Assembly (NCBI GenBank): GCA_030268105.1
Contig: BSDZ01000094.1
Span: 2,824,501-2,888,500 of the forward strand
Source of the DNA: Volvox africanus
Lineage: Eukaryota > Chlorophyta > Chlorophyceae > Chlamydomonadales > Volvocaceae
Direction of reading: 5' to 3'
DNA: 64,000 nt
Every line of letters begins with the position of its first letter. Position 1 is the stretch's first letter. Shown one piece after another: positions 13,089 to 25,631 of the stretch. Below the pieces are notes generated by a model. It made no database searches. It was given only the letters and a program-made list of their open reading frames with translations, and was not told where the DNA came from. The position numbers and the translations under genes were made by a program.

Positions 13089-14313
13089 AAATCGGCCATG
13101 TCCTATGTTTTACCACAGTGCTTCGCCATCTGCCAGACAGAGGCGATGGGGCAAAGCGGCTAGAGACGGTGGTGGTGGAAGTATGATGCCAGCTGAAAGC
13201 ATGGAAGTTGAGGTTTGTCATAACTTTTCGTTGGATTGTGGTGCTGTGCACCGGCGCTTTCCGATGCTGGCATGAGGAGCATGGCATGTGGCTAGCCGTG
13301 TTCGTCGAACTATGTCTATGCTATGTAGACAACCCTCGTAGTTAGTGGTGATGGACACGCCCCCGTGCCAGCACTCTTCCGTGCTGTCCCTGGGTTTGAA
13401 GGCGTGCACAGCATTTTGGGCGAAGTAGCTGTGCCAGAATGGGTGTCATCAGGCCTTCATGGCTCAACCAGGACAGAGTAGCAGACGTTTGGAGGTTGCC
13501 ATGAGCTAGATCGTCGTAAATGTTGAGGGATGAATGTGCGTGTGCGAATTGTCTTGCACGTCCAATAGTAAGAGAGGTAGGGACTGTTTATTATTGCAGG
13601 ATGTGTGGCGGGCAGGGTGACCTGCTTGGAGGAGGTCCCGACATATGCGTTTTCCCAGGCACGGCAGCATTGCATGAGTTTCCCGTCATGGTGGAATTGA
13701 TGCTTAGTGAGGCGAAATTTGGGAGAGTGGTTCAGGCTAACGGTTAGCACGATTCGCCGCCTTTTTCCGCCACGAAGGTCATTGACCTTGCAGGACGAGT
13801 TATCTCACATTATCCGATTCTTCCATGATTTTGACATCGAACATGCATCGAACGTAGCGGTGGAAACGATTCGGCTATCAGGTTGCCACGACACACCTGC
13901 ACATAGCCCGTCTACGTCCACCCTGCTTTTGCATCACTAGCCAACTCGTGCTTTTACAGTTACGATCACAAGCCAACTCTGTGGTGAAAGCAGTTGATTA
14001 GTGATGTATGAAGCTCCTTACCGCTCCCTAGATGCTCCTGTCCGGCATGATCACGAAAGGCTGCTGGACCTTTCGGTAGGGTCCAAAGGGTAATTGACAA
14101 TTATTTGAAGTGGGTCCCTGCCGTTCTAATGTGTTTGATTTTTTATAATTGTCGAACACCGACAGGGTCATTCACGACTTGGCCTCCTTATTGGCCTTCG
14201 CGCCGACTGAAGCCATCTACCTTTCTCACTTAACCGGAACTTCCTAAAGCACTCTCTATCTGTTATTTTCGTTCACGTAAACCACTTTATTTTCTGGAGC
14301 TTAGAATCGATTT
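13089..14313. other. Intergenic, PAM18 to UPM1
   Basis: Nothing coding can be supported. It should contain the PAM18 3' untranslated region and the promoter of the next gene. The stretch at about 14,090-14,310 is T-rich. Confidence 0.5.
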
Positions 14314-17170
14314 ATGTATCTCTTGAGAATCATGGCAAACGTTTCCGGCCAACAACGTTCAGCTTTGGTGATAGGCTGTGCAAGTGGTGATGCCAGCACA
14401 AGTGGAAGGCTGCATGTAATCCATGCTTCCCCGCGACCACGCACCAAGTTTGATGTCAGCCGGGGGTTAGCAGCAACGACGCTCCTTGCCCAGCGCAGTC
14501 CCGGGACGCGCGGGGCAGGCACGGTTCCTCGGAGCATAGCAGACGGCCACGACGCCAACCGCTTAAAGGATTGCAACGTGATGGAACTGGAGATTTTCCT
14601 GCGCACATATCGAGAGCGGAACCAAGGCAAGAGGCGTGTACGGCATACCTACCCATCCTCAGTGTCCGTTGACGCAGGAAGACTCAAGCAAATGGAAATC
14701 CTGTCAAACTATGGGCCACGAATACTTTATGTTCATTACTTGGTTGTCTAAAATCATTTAAAAGATCATAGATCCCTGGGCTGGTGCAAGACATGTGTGC
14801 CCGTCCCGCCATAGTTAGCAATTATATGGCGAGATGTCTACCTGGCCGTTCCCTCTCTTGAAGCTTCTCCTTACCTATCCAGCCTCTCTCTCTCCTTTGT
14901 CCCCAATTATCTCCGTCCCCCCCCCCGCCCAACCCACACACACAAACCATCCGCAGCCCCCACGTCAGGTCCGGGGGAGGTCTTCCTCGTAGGTACTGGG
15001 CCTGGCGACCCAGGTCTGTTAACGTTGCGAGCGGCGCAGCTCATGGCCTCCGCCGATGTCGTTCTATACGACAGGCTAGTTTCGGATGAGATCTTGCAGC
15101 TGGTGAGTCCGGCCGCGCGAATGGTGTACGTGGGTAAAACAGCGGGCTACCACACTCGGCGACAGGAGGAGATTCACGAGTTGCTGCTGGCGTTCGCGGA
15201 TGCGGGTAAGCGGCGTTAACGAATTCATTGGGTAGAGGGACCCAAGTCCAGTAAGAGTTTATCTCCGTACGCCCATGCCTTGGATATGATGATACGTATT
15301 GGGTCCTCCTGAATTTGTTTGACTTCGGGTTGATGCTCTGTGCATGATTTTAATCTCCCATGGATCTTAGTGGCGGATTCTGTTGGAAGTTGCGTAAACG
15401 GTTACGGGAAGGCGAGATGGTGTCACTGCAGTTAGCTGCAGCGCAAAGCCGTGTACGCAGGCTGTGAGGCGAGTAGGGTAATGTTCCCTGTAGGGTCGTT
15501 GTTCGGATGTGATGGACGTTTTGAGCCGCCGGCCGCACATGCTCTCCGATACCGTTGCATTCGTGCAGCAGATCCGAACTCCAGCACGTCGCTTTCTTGA
15601 CGCTTGGCGTTTGTTTCCGGGTCAGTAAGGCTTAGTAGGCAATATTGTGCGTTTACCGGGACGGGCCCACAGCTGATGGTAACAGCATAATGTGGTTTGG
15701 GAAGGCTGTGGCCCTTTTCTGGGATGCTGTCAGAACCAGCTGCGCACCACAGCGGCCCAGGCACATACACCCGCAGCGTTGCTCGGGACGCTTCCCGGTG
15801 CTGCCACATAACTTGCGCGTCGTTTTGGGGCATTCCGCGCCACACACGATGCAGTCGTCACGCAAAGCGAACTCCGTTTCCTCGTTCCCGCAACCCCAAC
15901 AGGCGCACTGGTCGTGCGGCTTAAGGGTGGTGACCCCTATGTGTTTGGCCGCGGTGGAGAAGAGGTGCAATACTTAACATCCCGTGGCATCCGGGTGCAC
16001 TGCGTGCCTGGCATCACGGCAGCCGCAGGTATGTGCGCCGCACCACTGCGCAGCCTGGATCTGAGGTTTAGTTATGGGAGCTGCGATTGATAGCCAGTTA
16101 GCAGCCGCCACCCTGTTGGGGAAAGCACGGGCAAGGAACGCAGCGACATATATTCAAGTGCTGAGCAGTAGCATTGGAGTGTTGACGTGCATGGATGACT
16201 CAGTTAGTCAGCTTCGGGGAGGGTCGTGACCCATGATAGCCCAACGCGCCGGGTGACGGGTCTGTTTCTCGGGTGCATAGGTTTTTTACGCTGTCACGGA
16301 GCTCTCTTTGAAACCTCTTGTGAAGACATATCTTCCTGAGGCAACGCGTACAACGACCTGAGTTGCGAATGTGAAAAAAGCCACTTTCAAACACATTCTG
16401 GCCTGTTCACATCTCCGCCTGCCCCGTTGTTAGGTATTTGCGCCGAGCTCGGCATCCCCCTTACCCATCGAGGCGTGGCGACATCTGCGCGCTTCCTCAC
16501 GGGGCACTCCAGGGAGGGTGGCGAGGAGGCGCTGGACGAAGCGGTAGCGCTCGCGGCCGACCCTTACACCACCCTCATCGTGTATATGGGACTGCAGGTG
16601 AGGGGTGGGGCCCGCGCTATGGCCTCCTATCTCGTAAGCAGGGAAGGATTAGGACTAATTAGAGCAAAGCGGAATCGGGTTGCGTATGACCAGTTCCGGT
16701 CCTCCCTCATCTCCATGCAAAACCAACATGGACGCGACTCCCGCGGCCCTCCTGGCCCCCAACTCGGCCGCACGACACTGCCCCAGACCCTGGCCAAGCT
16801 GACTCAGCAGCTGCTTGGAGCAGGCTTGTCCCCCGAGACGCCCGCCGTCGCCGTGGAGAGGGGCACGACGGCTCAGCGTCGTGTGGTGTATGGGCCCGCG
16901 TCGCAGTTGCATGCGCTGGCGTCGGCAGCTGGTCTGCGCACGCCCACGCTTATCTTGCTAGGCCATGTGGTGGCGCTAAGTTCCGGCTGGCAGGAGTGGA
17001 ACGCGGCGGGGCGGCCATTGGAGTGGAATGAGGCCAGCACCTACCCGCCACTTCGACTGAATTTGAACCTGAACATGACTGGGGGAGAGGACCCAGGGCC
17101 GAGGTCAAACCACGGAAAGGCGGCGACATCGGGCAGTGAGGGGACTCAAAAGCCCTTTGTGGAGGTGTAG
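14314..17170 (+). CDS. UPM1: Uroporphyrinogen-III C-methyltransferase (SUMT), probably plastid
   Basis: This enzyme adds two S-adenosylmethionine methyl groups to uroporphyrinogen III to make precorrin-2, the first step of siroheme synthesis for nitrite and sulfite reductases. Exons: 14314-14635, 14969-15205, 15903-16028, 16434-16597, 16787-17170 (about 410 residues). Family signatures are clear: [11 protein letters not shown] after PGEVFLV, then [51 protein letters not shown] and [17 protein letters not shown]. The first exon encodes an Arg/Ser/Ala-containing leader of about 105 residues, a plausible transit peptide. Its donor at 14635 fits phase but is not strong, and ATGs at 14314 and 14332 are both possible starts. 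The C-terminal 50 residues are a poorly conserved polar tail. The 189-base intron between exons 4 and 5 is open in frame. The enzyme core is certain and the leader is tentative. Confidence 0.92.
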
Positions 17171-19572
17171 TGCGGGGCTAAGAGGAAGGGAGGAGAGGGA
17201 AAAGGAGGAGAGGAAGCGAGTCTTCACGTTGACGACAGCCAAGGAGGAGGTGGCGGAGGCGATAAGAGGTGCAAGATTGCCTTCACGACGACGATCCCAG
17301 GTGTGGACTGAAGCATGATTGCGGAGGGCACACCACGATGCGTGGGGTAGACGCAGGTTGGGTATTACTGAGGGCAAAAGATGGGAAGAGGCTGTCGCTG
17401 AAGAGGGAAGATTCCCGGGGTGGCTTGTCAAATAATTAATTCTGTCGCACAGATGCTCGTGACACGAGTAATGTGTCGTTCAGGTGCGTGATTGCGTAAT
17501 TGCGAGCGGCACCCGTTCATATCGTTGGCATGAATGCACGGTGTATTTTTCGATTTCCTTCCCGTCGCATAATGTCTCGCAAAGCGTCCTGTTTTAGTTC
17601 TTTGGTGACTAGGTCATATCAGTATCAAGGATATGCACGCACGAGACGGTCTTGATGCTGTTTCCTGGGGTCGAAATTCACCGGATTCGATCGATGGCAA
17701 GGAGATTTGTGCAGAATGGCTGTACAGTGCAAGGTTGCGTTATATGGCCACGTGTACCGCTACAGCTGGTTTGGAACCAGCTTTTTGGTATGCTCTTGAG
17801 AAGACTCAACGAACACGGATGTGCTTTTCACCGGGGCATCACGCATATATAGGATACACCGCCATAGGGTACCTCGCATATGCAAGGCGAATGTGGATAA
17901 GCGTGGATGCATAGATTGCCGTCGAGATTACCACCGTATAATTATGTTTTGTGCGAGACAATGTGGAGTCTCCCCCGCCTCATGGGCCTCGTGGTGAGGC
18001 TGGGCTTCGTGGAATAGTATGTGAAGGACTGTGCATTTTGTGCGCGAGGCTGTGTTCCACGTGACCGCATTCAGGCCTCCCCGTGCCGGCAATCTATCAG
18101 TTGCTAATGTACCATAGAACCGTATGCATCAGCCTGCGATTGTTTTCCCACAGCATTCGGCAACTGGAGTGTTACGTTAAATGCAATCCACGCATCGGGG
18201 GGTCTTCAGTCCCTGACGCGTGTCATCGGGTGCGTGGTGCAGCTTGGCAACCGTTGAGGCCCTTAATAAGACGCTCAGTGCGCGCGCGGAGTTATAGCGA
18301 CAAATTCGTCAGGATGCACACGTGGATCATCTGTGACGTGCTGAAATCCCGCCGGCTCTCAAGAGTCGGAAAAAAACAAGGACGGCTGCGAATGCGACGG
18401 CATAGTGGCTGACAATGAGCCTTGCGAAGCGATACCCGCTCAGTAGCGTAGGCTGAATGGGGAACTCTGTTCACCTTCATCAGGAGTCTGTGCTGCTGCT
18501 GGGGAAAGGTCAGAGGAATCCTGCCCCATCCTGCCCTGGTGACGATGGCGGAAACAGCATGCCCAGCTGACTAAGGAGCTTATTGCAAACGTGCTGGAGG
18601 AAAGTCATCAAGTCTGAGATCAAACCAGTGTATAGGCCGAGGGTTAATTGCATTAGGGCGGGCTTGTGACTGGGTATGTGAAATTTGTCGGCAATGTCGA
18701 CACACTTCTGTTTGAAGAACTCATTGGAACCCTAAACATTAACGATTCTTTGTAAACTTTACCTTTTATACAAATTTCCTTATGAAATGAATGACACGCT
18801 TGGACATTCGATTGCTAAGGATAAAAGTGTCGATAGAGAAGCACCTGACTTGCCGTGCTACCTCTGACCATAGTTTTTTTAACCTATACTACGTAACGTT
18901 GCCAGAGTAGATGCATTATTAATACTATGAGCCCTTCTAATCCTTGATAAACTGACGTCCAGTTTGGCTTTAGATGCAACACCCCAAGACCCCAACAATT
19001 ACATGACAGCCATAACACTTCATTCGCATAATAATCAAGAAACACGAGAGTTAACGATAACACGTTGCATGGAAAACATCATTTTTTGACGTCATTCATT
19101 CTCCAAGCCGAAACGCCTCAATAGTGCAGCACATATTAGTTAACTCTGGAATAATCAGAACATAGTGATGGAATACTGAAGTCCTATCAGCTATTTGTCC
19201 TCCAGTGACAATGGAATCAAGTGACGAGGATGCATGTACGGCGGCAAACATTGGCCGTTCGTTCAGCATTTGTCACTACTCATGAGCGCAACTTCAGACC
19301 AAAGGGATATATTGTAATTATAAATGTAGCAATATCAGTCGTATTATTGCTTTCTGTCATCGCTACCGTCAATTTCAATTTAGAGCGTTGGAAAGCCAGG
19401 AAAGTCAATATGTTTCTTAAAACTGGAAATCACTTGCACGACATTGCAGCTAGAAGCTGCCCATACCATAATTTGGTGAGGCGTGAAGTCGAGGAACAGT
19501 GACCTGCTGCCTGCACAGCTCCGCGCGGGGCGCTTTCGGGATTTCAACGGACATTTTCATTGTACTCAGGCA
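17171..19572. other. Intergenic, UPM1 to helical-repeat gene
   Basis: No supported gene. The part at about 18,640-19,480 is clearly AT-richer than the surroundings. A TGTAA, the algal poly(A) signal, lies near 18,752 and might serve UPM1, though that would imply a 1.6-kb 3' untranslated region. A possible short upstream exon for the next gene in 19,230-19,474 (Arg-rich start, one hydrophobic stretch, GTGAGG donor in the right phase) cannot be confirmed. Confidence 0.45.
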
Positions 19573-22500
19573 CGTCTTCGATTTGGTCGACAAAGGCGAA
19601 GCTGGCAGCGCGCGTATGCAACGTCGGCGCTCACAGTTCCTGATACGAACCCTTTGGCGAGGGGGATGGCCACCCCGCCCGCCTTGAATCCGTCACCCGT
19701 GGTTCAACGCATCCTGCTAGCGGATAACTTTGTGCACATCAAGGATGTATTCTCTACCCATCGCACATCCATGACACCCGCCGATTTCGTAGTGGCTTGG
19801 GTGCGATTGGTGAGACAAGTTGATTTAGTGTCAACTTTTTTGTTTATTAGATGATGTTAGGATATTTACCAGAACCTTTTGGGTCGAGTAATGTAAGCGC
19901 GCTGGTTGTCGTCGTTGCAATATGCAACATCCGAGTAGCGCTGGTTACCAGTTCCTTTCTCCGGGCTCCTTTGTACAGGCAAAGATAACCAAGGCTCCTG
20001 CGGAACGTCTATCGCCAGAGCTGCAGAAGTTCGTGGTGAGAACCTCGAACAGGCCGATTCCTTGAATGCGGGCTGGTTTTAGGGCCGTTTCGCGCCCGGA
20101 CCTATCCACGCAGTGTCAGCCAATATGGCTGGTCGCTGAACTCCACATGCTCTCCCGTACAAAATCCTCAAATTTGCGCTTGCTGTGTTGTGCCTGCAGG
20201 ACATTCTGGCCTGCGCCACAATTGACCGAATGCAACAATTTCTGCCCAGCCACCTGTGCTCCATCATCTGGGCGGCTTCAAAACTCAAGAAGGACGTGGC
20301 TCACAGTGGCATGCTCAAATCATTCCTGAAGGTGCGCCACTCCTCCATATGCAGCGCACCACACCAACAGTTTTGCTGCACACTGCAGTGGGTACGCACA
20401 GACCATGCACAACTGCGGTGGACTACTCCTGCGCTTCACACTTTATCGTCGTTGCGTACAGACCCGATGGTTCTAGTGCCTTGCCCATGCACCTAGTTGT
20501 CTGTTCCCTGCACCGGCCAACATCCGTTTCCCGCAGGCCTGGGAGGCGGAAATTGAACCCCAACTTGACAGGTTGGAACTGGACCAGATTCGGAAATGCA
20601 TGGCCGCCATCACCCGTGTTGGCTTCACACCGGGGCCAAATTGGAAGCTCAAGGTGGAGACGGTGCTTACACGGCGGCTAGGCGCCTGTGCATGTGCCAA
20701 GACGCTTGCGTGTTGCCTGGTCTCGGCGGCTAGTCTGGGCTTCGCGCTGCATCCATCGCCGGCTTTCCGGGAAGCTATCGCGGGCGCCTGCACGGCGTCC
20801 TTTAGCAAACCCGGACTGTATGATATGCACGAGGCGCCACGTTACGCCTGTAGTGCATTGTGGGCAGCTGCGGTGCTGGGCGTACCATTGAGTAATGCGA
20901 CGATCCAGGTGGGTCTAGTGGGTAGGGAGGGGAAGCCTGCGGCGGCGGGACTGGTTTATGGGGTTGGTGTAGAGGGCAGGGAGGCGAGTTTGTTTCCGGG
21001 AGGGACGCATTATTGGTGTGATGGTACGGTATTTCTCTTCCTGCACTCATATAAAGTTCTGGGGGGGGCTGTGCCTGCATGCTGCCTATGGCATGTTACA
21101 TGTGTTTGGATGGTACGGATGGTGAGGAGGGCTGCACTGTGTGTGTGTGGTGGTGGTGAAGTTTTGGGAAATGGGTAAACACTCAGTAGTGTGTGTTAGA
21201 AAGGAAAGCGCCCCGCCCTCGCCCTCGTGGTATTACTTCTTTCTTCCTTCTCATTCTCTTATACATGTATCGCTCATCTCGACACTATGGTCTCTGATAT
21301 GTTGAGGATGAATAGGGTGTTGCATCATATAGGGTGTTGCATCAAAAAGACTTGGCCGAAACCGCTATATGAGCAAATGCGTCTCTCGTTGTGTCTCCCT
21401 GCAGGTTATGCTCTCCCACGTCATGGAGGCAAACCTCTCGGCCATCGGGCTGTCCGCCATCGGCGAGGAGGCAGAGGTATCAAGCGTTGACGCTGGGGTG
21501 ACGGCGTCACGATTACCCACCCAAGACACGGTCTCTTCTGTTGTGGTGGACACAGACGCACTAGCGAGCGCTAATAGCGGCGGTGGCAACGTATCTGCAC
21601 TGGCACTGGCATCTCTGAGACCCTTGGACTTCGCCCAGGTCGGTTGGTCAGCATTTTGTTAGCTTGCTTTCGAATGATTTCGGGGCATGGAAGGGTTTCA
21701 AAAGGCAAAGAGGGTCCAAAATACTGGGTTCCAGGGTTCGGTCTATGTTGTGTGTCGCTGTGCGGATTCTTCCATGTGGTTGTTAGGAATGCATTTTGCT
21801 TCGTGACTGCGACACTAGACGGCTTTCAGCTGAACGGGCAGTTGATCCAACCCGTTGAGCAGGTGTTCTGGGCGCTCTCCAAGCTGCGCTACACCCCGAG
21901 TACACAGGAGCTGTCACGCCTATTGTCAGGGACGGTCCAGCTGCTGCCCACTGCGCAACCGGAGCTGTTAGCAACCATGCTGTGGGGGCTGGCAGATTTA
22001 GAGGTGCGGCAGCTGGATGCCAAAATAGGACCCTGGGTCTTCGGGTGATAGCCGGGCCATCGATCCAGCGTGGAGTACTAGGGTTTTGATAGGTTGTCTG
22101 GTGGATTCCATATCTTGGAAATTAAATGGGATCTGTGAGTTGCGAGTCAAAGAGGTAGAATTGAACTGGGCGCTACTTGATGTCCACAATAGGGGGTTTA
22201 TTAGGGATTTTTTTAGTACACCCATGACCCCGGTCTCCCGGTCCCGTCGCGTGGCGCGCAGGTGGCGCCTCCCGACTCCTGGCTGCAGCTAACCTATTCT
22301 TCTTTCGAGCGGCAGCTGGACGCCGCCAGCGCGGAACCGTTGCAGGCGCTGCTGCATGCTGCGGCTTCGTTGCAGCTGCCGGCCCCGCAGTGGAGCGGCA
22401 GGCTCATGGAGCGACTTCAGGTAGGGGGAACAAGAGCGACGAGTGAGACATCGTGGCCGTGATTCCGTCCTCTTCTTCGGTAACCTAAGGGGCCAGCGCG

Positions 22501-22983
22501 TACACCCCTATACCGCAAATCCGAGGCGGCCCAGCAAGACGGGCAGGAAGAGAGACACGGGGGTGGGGACAGGATAGCTAATTGCCTTGAAAGGACCGGG
22601 ACAGAAAGGCTGGGCTGGTTGCTATATGGTATCGGGAGTATTGGGGAATTAGCGGCTGCGTGGCGGGGATCGCAATCGCAGCGCAGACCAGCACTTGAAA
22701 CGCCGGGGAACAGAGGTTGCCGCTCAGGCTGGCTGAGATGTTGAGATGTACTCTGGGTTAATGCCCAAATCATTGTGCGGCCCCTCCGCACCTTTTCTTT
22801 TGCCCCCAGGATGTGGACCTGCGCGTGCTGCCCGATGGCAACGTGGTGGACCTGGTCATGTCCATGCACGCCCTTTCTATGCATCCGCCGCCGCAGCTGG
22901 CCCACCGATTGCAGGAGGAGTGTGTAAAGCGCCTGGCAATGCGAAGCGCGGCAGGCACGGCGGCAGAGGCTGATGGCTGCTGA
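19573..22983 (+). CDS. Helical-repeat (OPR/FASTK-like) protein, probably organellar RNA factor
   Basis: Eight exons (19573-19809, 19979-20035, 20200-20331, 20537-20908, 21405-21638, 21830-22003, 22262-22420, 22810-22983) join with every intron in phase 0; about 481 residues from the first in-frame ATG at 19666. Repeated helical units carry the W-A-x-x-K/D-L pattern of octotricopeptide/FASTK-like proteins: CSIIWAASKLKK, QVFWALSKLRYTPS, ATMLWGLADLE, LLHAAASLQLPAPQW, VMSMHALSMHPPPQL. In green algae such proteins are mostly nucleus-encoded factors for chloroplast or mitochondrial RNA processing, stability and translation. No C-terminal RAP domain is visible. Upstream of the ATG the frame stays open to an acceptor at 19572 and is Arg/Ser/Ala-rich, as in a transit peptide, so the true start is probably in an unfound upstream exon. 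The class is likely; the RNA target is unknown. Confidence 0.72.
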
Positions 22984-23363
22984 ACGGGTTGCTGTCGCGA
23001 GGGGTATCTTCACCGGTCGCGTCAGGGCAGGCAGGTGCCCCCAAAGGGAGGGGGAGGCAAGTAGCAGGAGTGGAGGTGTGGTGATGGATGGGCGCCGATC
23101 GGTAGTTGAGTAATTTGCTGGTCAACTTGAACTTCCCTTCCTTTGCGAAGATTTGGTTTGTGTTAACCGCTCTATTGATGTGATTGCACGGGGTCTTCTT
23201 GGGGCTACGGGGTTTGCGACCCCGTTACCTCCCTGCGGTGCGGGCATGGCGAGTCACTGCCGTACTGCCACATGAGTCCCCTTCGCTGCCTGTCCGCATG
23301 GTGCGACGTGTGCTATATGTCTATCCCCCGATGCGTCCAACTGCCGGTGCGGTCTGGGCTGTT

Positions 23364-23381
23364 TGTAAGGTCTCCTTGTAA
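23364..23381 (+). terminator. Pair of TGTAA poly(A) signals
   Basis: Two TGTAA pentamers (23364-23368 and 23377-23381) lie about 380-400 bases past the helical-repeat stop codon. TGTAA is the usual polyadenylation signal of volvocine algae, so transcript ends shortly after are likely. Confidence 0.55.
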
Positions 23382-25206
23382 GGGCTGATTGTACGTTGTT
23401 CCCACCGTTCATTCGTAGCGCCGCTTAGGGCATGTGCAAGGAACACCGATGGTGTGTTTTTCGTTAGCTCTCAAGTGATGTTTTGGCAACTCGCGGTAGG
23501 GTTTAGAAAGGCAAGGCTTTGGATCCTCCAGATGTGGAGCGTGACATGACATGATGCGGCATTTCCTGCTAGCGGCATAGCCTGGGGACAGATATTTGTT
23601 TCCAACCGCGGAGGGAGGCGGACGAAGGTCGTGTGGTTCTCTAAGTTCTCTCCTGAAGCATGCTGGTTGGGTGGGTGGGCACACAGACCAGGGTTTTGCC
23701 GTTCTGTATTACTTAATGGTTACACAGTGTGGGTTGCAACTGGTCGTGTATTATATATTTGCGCGGAACTGCCGCTGGATATTTTGGCCGCCTTTGAAAT
23801 TCCCTCGCACGGCCCGGCACGCTTGACTTCCTTTGGGCTTGCTCCTGCGGTCGACACGGGACGACCATGAAGCAGTTACGGCGGCTGCGGGTCCAGCAGT
23901 GGCCTGGATCCCACGGTGTGGTAGGATGTACACGCCCTTCACCAGGAGGCGGACGGTGCGTTCTCGACCGTTACAACTTCGTTCGGGACGAAGCTGCTCC
24001 GGAATCGTTGTCAGTACACCCGGCGCTTTGCGTAGTCATCAGCTGGAAGGATTTATTGTGTTGGGGCAACCCCTGCCTGCTTGCCCGCTGCGTGCCCTTT
24101 GTCCGCATGGGCCCGTGGGATGGGGTCTCCCTAGTTACTGAGAAGACTGAACGCATAGTTGCAGCATATGACAGTGTTGACTAACTATTTGGATGTTAAA
24201 TGTCGGGCTGAGAGTAGAGCTTCTGGAGTAAAGTAACTATCCAGGGGACGTTGTAAAAAATGCGAAGACCGAGTTGTCATGTGTTCAGGGCCAGAAAGTT
24301 TGCGTAAAGAAGAGTGCGCTATCGAACTGAAGGCGCCTGCCGAGGGACAGGGTGAGGGGCAGGCAGTAGGGATGCTGTCCGAAAGCCTGGTCTTAGAGGA
24401 GGCTGGAAGAGGTTCATAGAGAACTTGAAGATGCTCACCGGGAAGAAGTTGTGTATTTTATTAAGATGGTGAAGCTGGGCGCGCCCACTTTTGAGCTTGC
24501 CCACCATCAGACCGGTAAAATAGGTTCCGATGCTCAGGGGGCCGCTCAGGATTCGGGGGGAGGTCCTTCGTATCGTGTAACAGGCAACAATTGTTGTTGC
24601 GAATACGCGTCTGCCCATCCGGACATCCTCTCATCGTGCGCTTCTCGAATTCACAATCAGGATCCTGTCGCTCACTAAACCGAGCCTGGCCAAACGCAGC
24701 GAGAAGAACAGCGGCCTCAGCAGCCGTTCCTGGGGCAGCGAACAGGTGCGCCGCTCAATACTGGCCATCAGCAAAACCATATGATAATCGAAAACTACTT
24801 TCCAGAACGCGAGTGCGCTCTCCGGCCGGGCCGAGCCCCCTTGGCCGGCCACTGCCGTGAAAAGAGGTGCCGGAAGCGGTCATCAACTCATTAAGTCCAC
24901 GGATGAACGATGGGGTTTCTTGCGTTTCCTACAAGCTACAGTTCAGGTCCAGGTCACCCTTAAGCAGCTTGGTAAAAGGACTGAGAAGCCTGGAAGTTTA
25001 CGGGTAACTTTGGGGAGGGTTGCCATTTGACAGGGTGATGCGCGCGATTCCTCTACAACGCATCTCGAGGCACGAGTCGAATGTGACAACGTCTTGTCTG
25101 CAACCGTCAGATAGGACGTTTCCGTACAGGCGTTCCGGAAAAACGTTTCCCATCTGCCTTTCGTCAGACACCAACGGCATTTACCCGTTGAGGCCTATGT
25201 GAAAAG
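23382..25206. other. Intergenic, helical-repeat gene to TQT/RING locus
   Basis: No exon chain or recognisable domain. It should hold the promoter and 5' leader of the TQT/RING locus at its right end. Confidence 0.5.
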
Positions 25207-25610
25207 ATGGTGAACTTCAGGCCTCCCCCGCCTCCGGAACCTAATCCTCCGGGTGACTTGAACACTGAAAACGTCGGTACACAGACCAACTTTTCGCTCC
25301 AATCAAATATTGGAACTCAGACAAGTAGGATTAATCAGCCACTGTCGCAGCATCAAGTTACGCAAACATTACGTGCAAACGTTAGCGACAGCCAGACGCA
25401 GACCGTCTCCCTCGCACCACCAGAAACGCACATTCAGACTTTTGAAGGCCAAACTGTAAGGACTTACTCGGTCGTCAAGGTGTTGGGCGCGTCCAGGTGC
25501 TGACTGTGTCCTCGCCCTCCCTGCAAATTTTCCAGCAAACCCGCCTTCAAGAACAACGTGCTGCTGAAACGCAAACAGCTGTGGTTGATGCTGTCGATAG
25601 GGGCTGCTGA
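25207..25610 (+). CDS. Six-TQT-motif ORF, candidate multivalent LC8 (dynein light chain) ligand
   Basis: Two exons (25207-25455, 25536-25610), joined in phase 0 across an 80-base intron with a GTAAGG donor and a pyrimidine-rich TTTTCCAG acceptor, give 107 residues ending at TGA 25608-25610. After a Pro-rich start the chain is polar, disordered-looking and carries TQT at residues 25-27, 37-39, 52-54, 64-66, 83-85 and 95-97, plus IQT at 76-78. Several are 12 residues apart. The fifth TQT straddles the splice junction. TQT is the anchor of the short motif that docks into the groove of LC8/DYNLL dimers, and tandem arrays act as multivalent scaffolds. LC8 binding is inferred, not shown. The frame is the same as that of the RING ORF 21 bases downstream, so this may be its N-terminus interrupted by a stop, or the first cistron of a two-ORF mRNA. 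Confidence 0.65.
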
Positions 25611-25631
25611 GGGATAAGTCAGGTCGAAGCA

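Noticed and set aside
13520..13747. Cys-rich 75-codon ORF (CxxC-like spacing)
   Set aside because: Isolated, Cys spacing matches no zinc-binding family I know, and no flanking exons fit.
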